From the NCBI GenBank assembly GCA_045642445.1, contig JAZUIX010000074.1:1-7018 (forward strand): a stretch of DNA of 7,018 nucleotides. The letters are read 5' to 3'. Position 1 is the first letter of the stretch. Each line of letters opens with the position of its first letter. Both the position numbers and the translations under genes were made by a program. Positions 4,638 through 7,018 of this stretch are shown piece after piece. Under the pieces are notes generated by a model. That model was not told the DNA's origin. It saw only the letters and a list, made by a program, of their open reading frames with translations, and ran no database searches. The DNA is from Colimorpha sp045642445 (GTDB lineage Bacteria; Bacteroidota; Bacteroidia; Bacteroidales; P3).

Positions 4638-7018
4638 ATGAAACGTAGATTACAGTTGTTTTTGGCTATGGCCGTCATGATGGTCGTTGCCGTTGCCGCC
4701 TCGGCGGCACCCGTGTCGGTTGACAGGGCGAAAACTGTTGCTCAGAGTTTTTTGAAATCCCAGGGCATCAGTTTGCAGTTGACCGATATTACCTCCACTA
4801 CTCCTTTTACGGAGTTTTATGTTTTTGCAGGACAGGGGGGCGAGGGATTCATCCTCGTCTCGGCCGACGATTGTGTGGTACCCATTCTGGGCTATTCTGC
4901 CACCAGTTTCTTCACGGCAGAGAATATGCCCGAGAATGTGCGCGGATGGCTCGAAGATTACGAGGGGGCCATTCGTTTCTACAAAAACCACCAGTCGCCC
5001 CTGCGCACCTCGGACGGCAGATTTGACGAGGTGGCCGACCAGTGGCGTCAGCTGGCCGAGGGCGGCTATATGCCGGCACTGAACACCACGGTGTCGCCCC
5101 TGCTCTCCACCTACTGGAACCAGAGCCCTTATTACAACAACCTCTGCCCCTACGACAGTTATGAAGGCGAAAATGCCGTTACGGGTTGTGTGGCCACAGC
5201 CACGGCCCAGATTATGAAGTATCACAACTGGCCCACCACGGGTTATGGCAGCCACAGCTATACGCATAGCGACTACGGCACCCTCTCGGCCAATTTCGGC
5301 ACCACCACCTACGCCTGGTCCTCGATGCCCAACGTGTTGACCTCTTCCAGCACCACGGCCCAAGTCAACGCCGTTGCCACGTTGATGTATCATGTGGGTG
5401 TGGCTGTGGAGATGGACTATGGCGTCTCCAGCAGCGGTGCCAACAACTATTCCATCGACAATCATGCCTCTTCGGAGTATGCCTTGCAATATTATTTCAA
5501 ATACAGCAGCGACATCCGTTCTGTTTTCCGCGATGCCTATTCCGACAACGCGTGGAGTGCCTTGCTCCGTGCCGAACTCGATGCCAGCCGACCCATCCTT
5601 TATTCGGGACGTGGCAGTGGTGGAGGCCACAGCTTTGTATTGGACGGTTATGACAACAGCGGCCAGTTCCACGTCAATTGGGGCTGGGGCGGCTACTGCA
5701 ACGGCCATTTCACCATGGGCAGCCTCAATCCTGGTGTCGGCGGAATCGGCGGCAACGGCAGCGGCACCTATAATGTCCAGAATGTCGCCACCATCGGCAT
5801 CCACCCCAACTACGACTGGAGCAGCACAGCCTCCACAACCGTGTCGGCCACCTCGTCCAACACCACCTACGGCACTGTAACAGGCAGCGGCACCTACACC
5901 TTCGGCACCGAATATACCCTTACAGCCACTGCTGCCACCAGTTGCCGTTTTGTGTGCTGGAACGACAACAACGCCTATAATCCCCGCACCATCACCGCCA
6001 CTGGCGGCAGCCGTTCCTACACCGCCATCTTCGAGCCCCTCTCGGGCGACACATTGGGCTACACCTCGGGTTCGGTTACCGGCATCAGTTTCGGCACAGG
6101 CAACGACAACGACGACAAATACTGGGGCATCAAACTGCCCTCCGCCGTGCTCACCGCAGGCAGCAGCCTCACGGCAGTGCAGATGTATGTGAAATATGCC
6201 GGCACCTACGACGTGCAGGTGCGCCTCGGCAGCACCTCCAATCAGGTGGTCAACCAAAACGTCGTCTTTACCGAAGCCGATGAAGGATTTTGGCGCACTG
6301 TCACCCTCGCCTCGCCTGTGGCCGTCACAGGCACTCAGGACATCTACCTCGTCCTGCACAACAACACCATATCCTATCCTGCACCCCTTGCCACGGGTTG
6401 CGGCAACAGCAACGGTTTCCTCTGGGGCAGCAGCCTCACATCGTATTATTCCTATTATCCCCAATATTCGGCAGCCATCCGTGGCATCTTCACAGGTGGT
6501 TCGCCTGTTGATCCTCCTGCAGCTGGTGACACTATTTCTTATTGTCAGAACAACCCCTATGCTACGAGCATTGGTGCTGGCGGCAGTCTCACATGGGGTG
6601 TGCGTTTCCCTGCAAGCGCCGTCTCCAGCCACAACTACCTCACCGATGTGATGATCCACATCTCCTATCCTGGCACCTACACCCTCAATGTCTATCAAAA
6701 CGCCACCGGTGCTGGCACCGCTGCCTACACCCAGACAGTGGCCCTGTCCGACACCGGCTGGAACACCATCCACATAGCCAACCCTGTTGTGCTCACCGGA
6801 TCCACGCAGCCACTTTGGATCACTTTCTCCAATAGTGATGTGACTTATCCCGCCGATGGAGTTGCCGGTTTGTCCGACACAAATAGCAGTTTGGTCTATT
6901 TTGGGGGATGGATGAGTCTTAATACGGCATCCGAGGGCTCACTGGACTATTCCTGGATGATCAAGGGCATCCTCTCCAACACCATGCCTGCCCCCACAGT
7001 GGCTATCAGTGGCCCTAC
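4638..7018 (+). CDS. Secreted C10-family (streptopain-like) cysteine protease, 3' end beyond window
   Basis: The frame is open from the ATG at 4638 to the right edge: 793 codons, no stop. Residues 1-24 are a signal peptide ending ASAA. Residues 25-145 resemble the Spi-type inhibitory prodomain of SpeB, interpain and PrtT, so a zymogen is likely. The peptidase C10 domain spans about 150-390: PLLSTYWNQ (154-162), the catalytic Cys184 in AVTGCVATA, His331 in GGGHSFVLDGYD, and HVNWGWGG (345-352) with the oxyanion-region Trp. These are the conserved C10 positions, so it should be active. An InlB-like beta-repeat follows (about 401-467, ending SYTAIFEP), then two homologous beta-rich domains (470-618 and 630-779), each starting GDT and carrying WG(I/V)(K/R)(L/F)P and GTY. 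The last residues, PTVAISGP, look like the start of an Ig/PKD-like module. A C-terminal sorting domain may lie outside the window. It has its own promoter and no Shine-Dalgarno. Confidence 0.93.
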   Translation, partial: MKRRLQLFLAMAVMMVVAVAASAAPVSVDRAKTVAQSFLKSQGISLQLTDITSTTPFTEFYVFAGQGGEGFILVSADDCVVPILGYSATSFFTAENMPENVRGWLEDYEGAIRFYKNHQSPLRTSDGRFDEVADQWRQLAEGGYMPALNTTVSPLLSTYWNQSPYYNNLCPYDSYEGENAVTGCVATATAQIMKYHNWPTTGYGSHSYTHSDYGTLSANFGTTTYAWSSMPNVLTSSSTTAQVNAVATLMYHVGVAVEMDYGVSSSGANNYSIDNHASSEYALQYYFKYSSDIRSVFRDAYSDNAWSALLRAELDASRPILYSGRGSGGGHSFVLDGYDNSGQFHVNWGWGGYCNGHFTMGSLNPGVGGIGGNGSGTYNVQNVATIGIHPNYDWSSTASTTVSATSSNTTYGTVTGSGTYTFGTEYTLTATAATSCRFVCWNDNNAYNPRTITATGGSRSYTAIFEPLSGDTLGYTSGSVTGISFGTGNDNDDKYWGIKLPSAVLTAGSSLTAVQMYVKYAGTYDVQVRLGSTSNQVVNQNVVFTEADEGFWRTVTLASPVAVTGTQDIYLVLHNNTISYPAPLATGCGNSNGFLWGSSLTSYYSYYPQYSAAIRGIFTGGSPVDPPAAGDTISYCQNNPYATSIGAGGSLTWGVRFPASAVSSHNYLTDVMIHISYPGTYTLNVYQNATGAGTAAYTQTVALSDTGWNTIHIANPVVLTGSTQPLWITFSNSDVTYPADGVAGLSDTNSSLVYFGGWMSLNTASEGSLDYSWMIKGILSNTMPAPTVAISGP

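Noticed and set aside
4650..6773. A 707-codon open frame on the minus strand opposite the C10 protease gene.
   Set aside because: Its translation is repetitive (Gly, Val, Ala, His, Arg) with no domain, and it mirrors the plus-strand gene, which has a signal peptide, catalytic residues and a promoter. Codon use of the GC-rich gene leaves few reverse stops.

Overview
The window looks like chromosomal DNA of a Bacteroidota organism, most likely a Bacteroidales (Prevotellaceae-like) gut, rumen or oral bacterium. The evidence is promoter -7 boxes of the TAnnTTTG type, start codons without Shine-Dalgarno sequences, a lipoprotein with an acidic stretch after its lipid cysteine, a streptopain-type (C10) secreted protease, and a peptide transporter that reads like Bacteroides/Prevotella homologues. 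Family assignments come from reading translations by eye; no database search was run.

Layout. At the left edge is the 5' part of a secreted protein of unknown function on the minus strand (1-220). A gene-poor stretch of about 900 bp follows (221-1128). It holds three unusual structures: a 113-bp array of ten 9-bp units with exact 11-bp phasing, arranged 5+5 as an inverted repeat (481-593); a 326-bp MITE-like element with perfect 17-bp terminal inverted repeats and an ATTA duplication (730-1055); and a 16-bp perfect hairpin (1065-1108). On the minus strand come a FISUMP/C-type-lectin-like lipoprotein (1129-2088) and the tRNA t6A synthesis gene tsaC (2213-2776). They are separated by two adjacent heptanucleotide tandem arrays (2105-2160 and 2174-2215).

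A compact divergent promoter region (2777-2905) separates tsaC from a plus-strand POT-family peptide/proton symporter (2906-4492), which ends in a clear intrinsic terminator. The last gene (4638 to beyond the window) is a large secreted C10 cysteine protease with an N-terminal inhibitory prodomain. It also has an InlB-like repeat and two copies of a beta-rich domain, and it is open at the right edge.

Working together. The protease and the peptide transporter are neighbours with separate promoters, but a nearly identical 30-bp block covers the -7 box and start region of both, and the two leaders share a second block. This suggests coordinated expression of extracellular protein digestion and peptide uptake. 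tsaC is housekeeping. The most unexplained item is the 11-bp-phased dyad array at 481-593.
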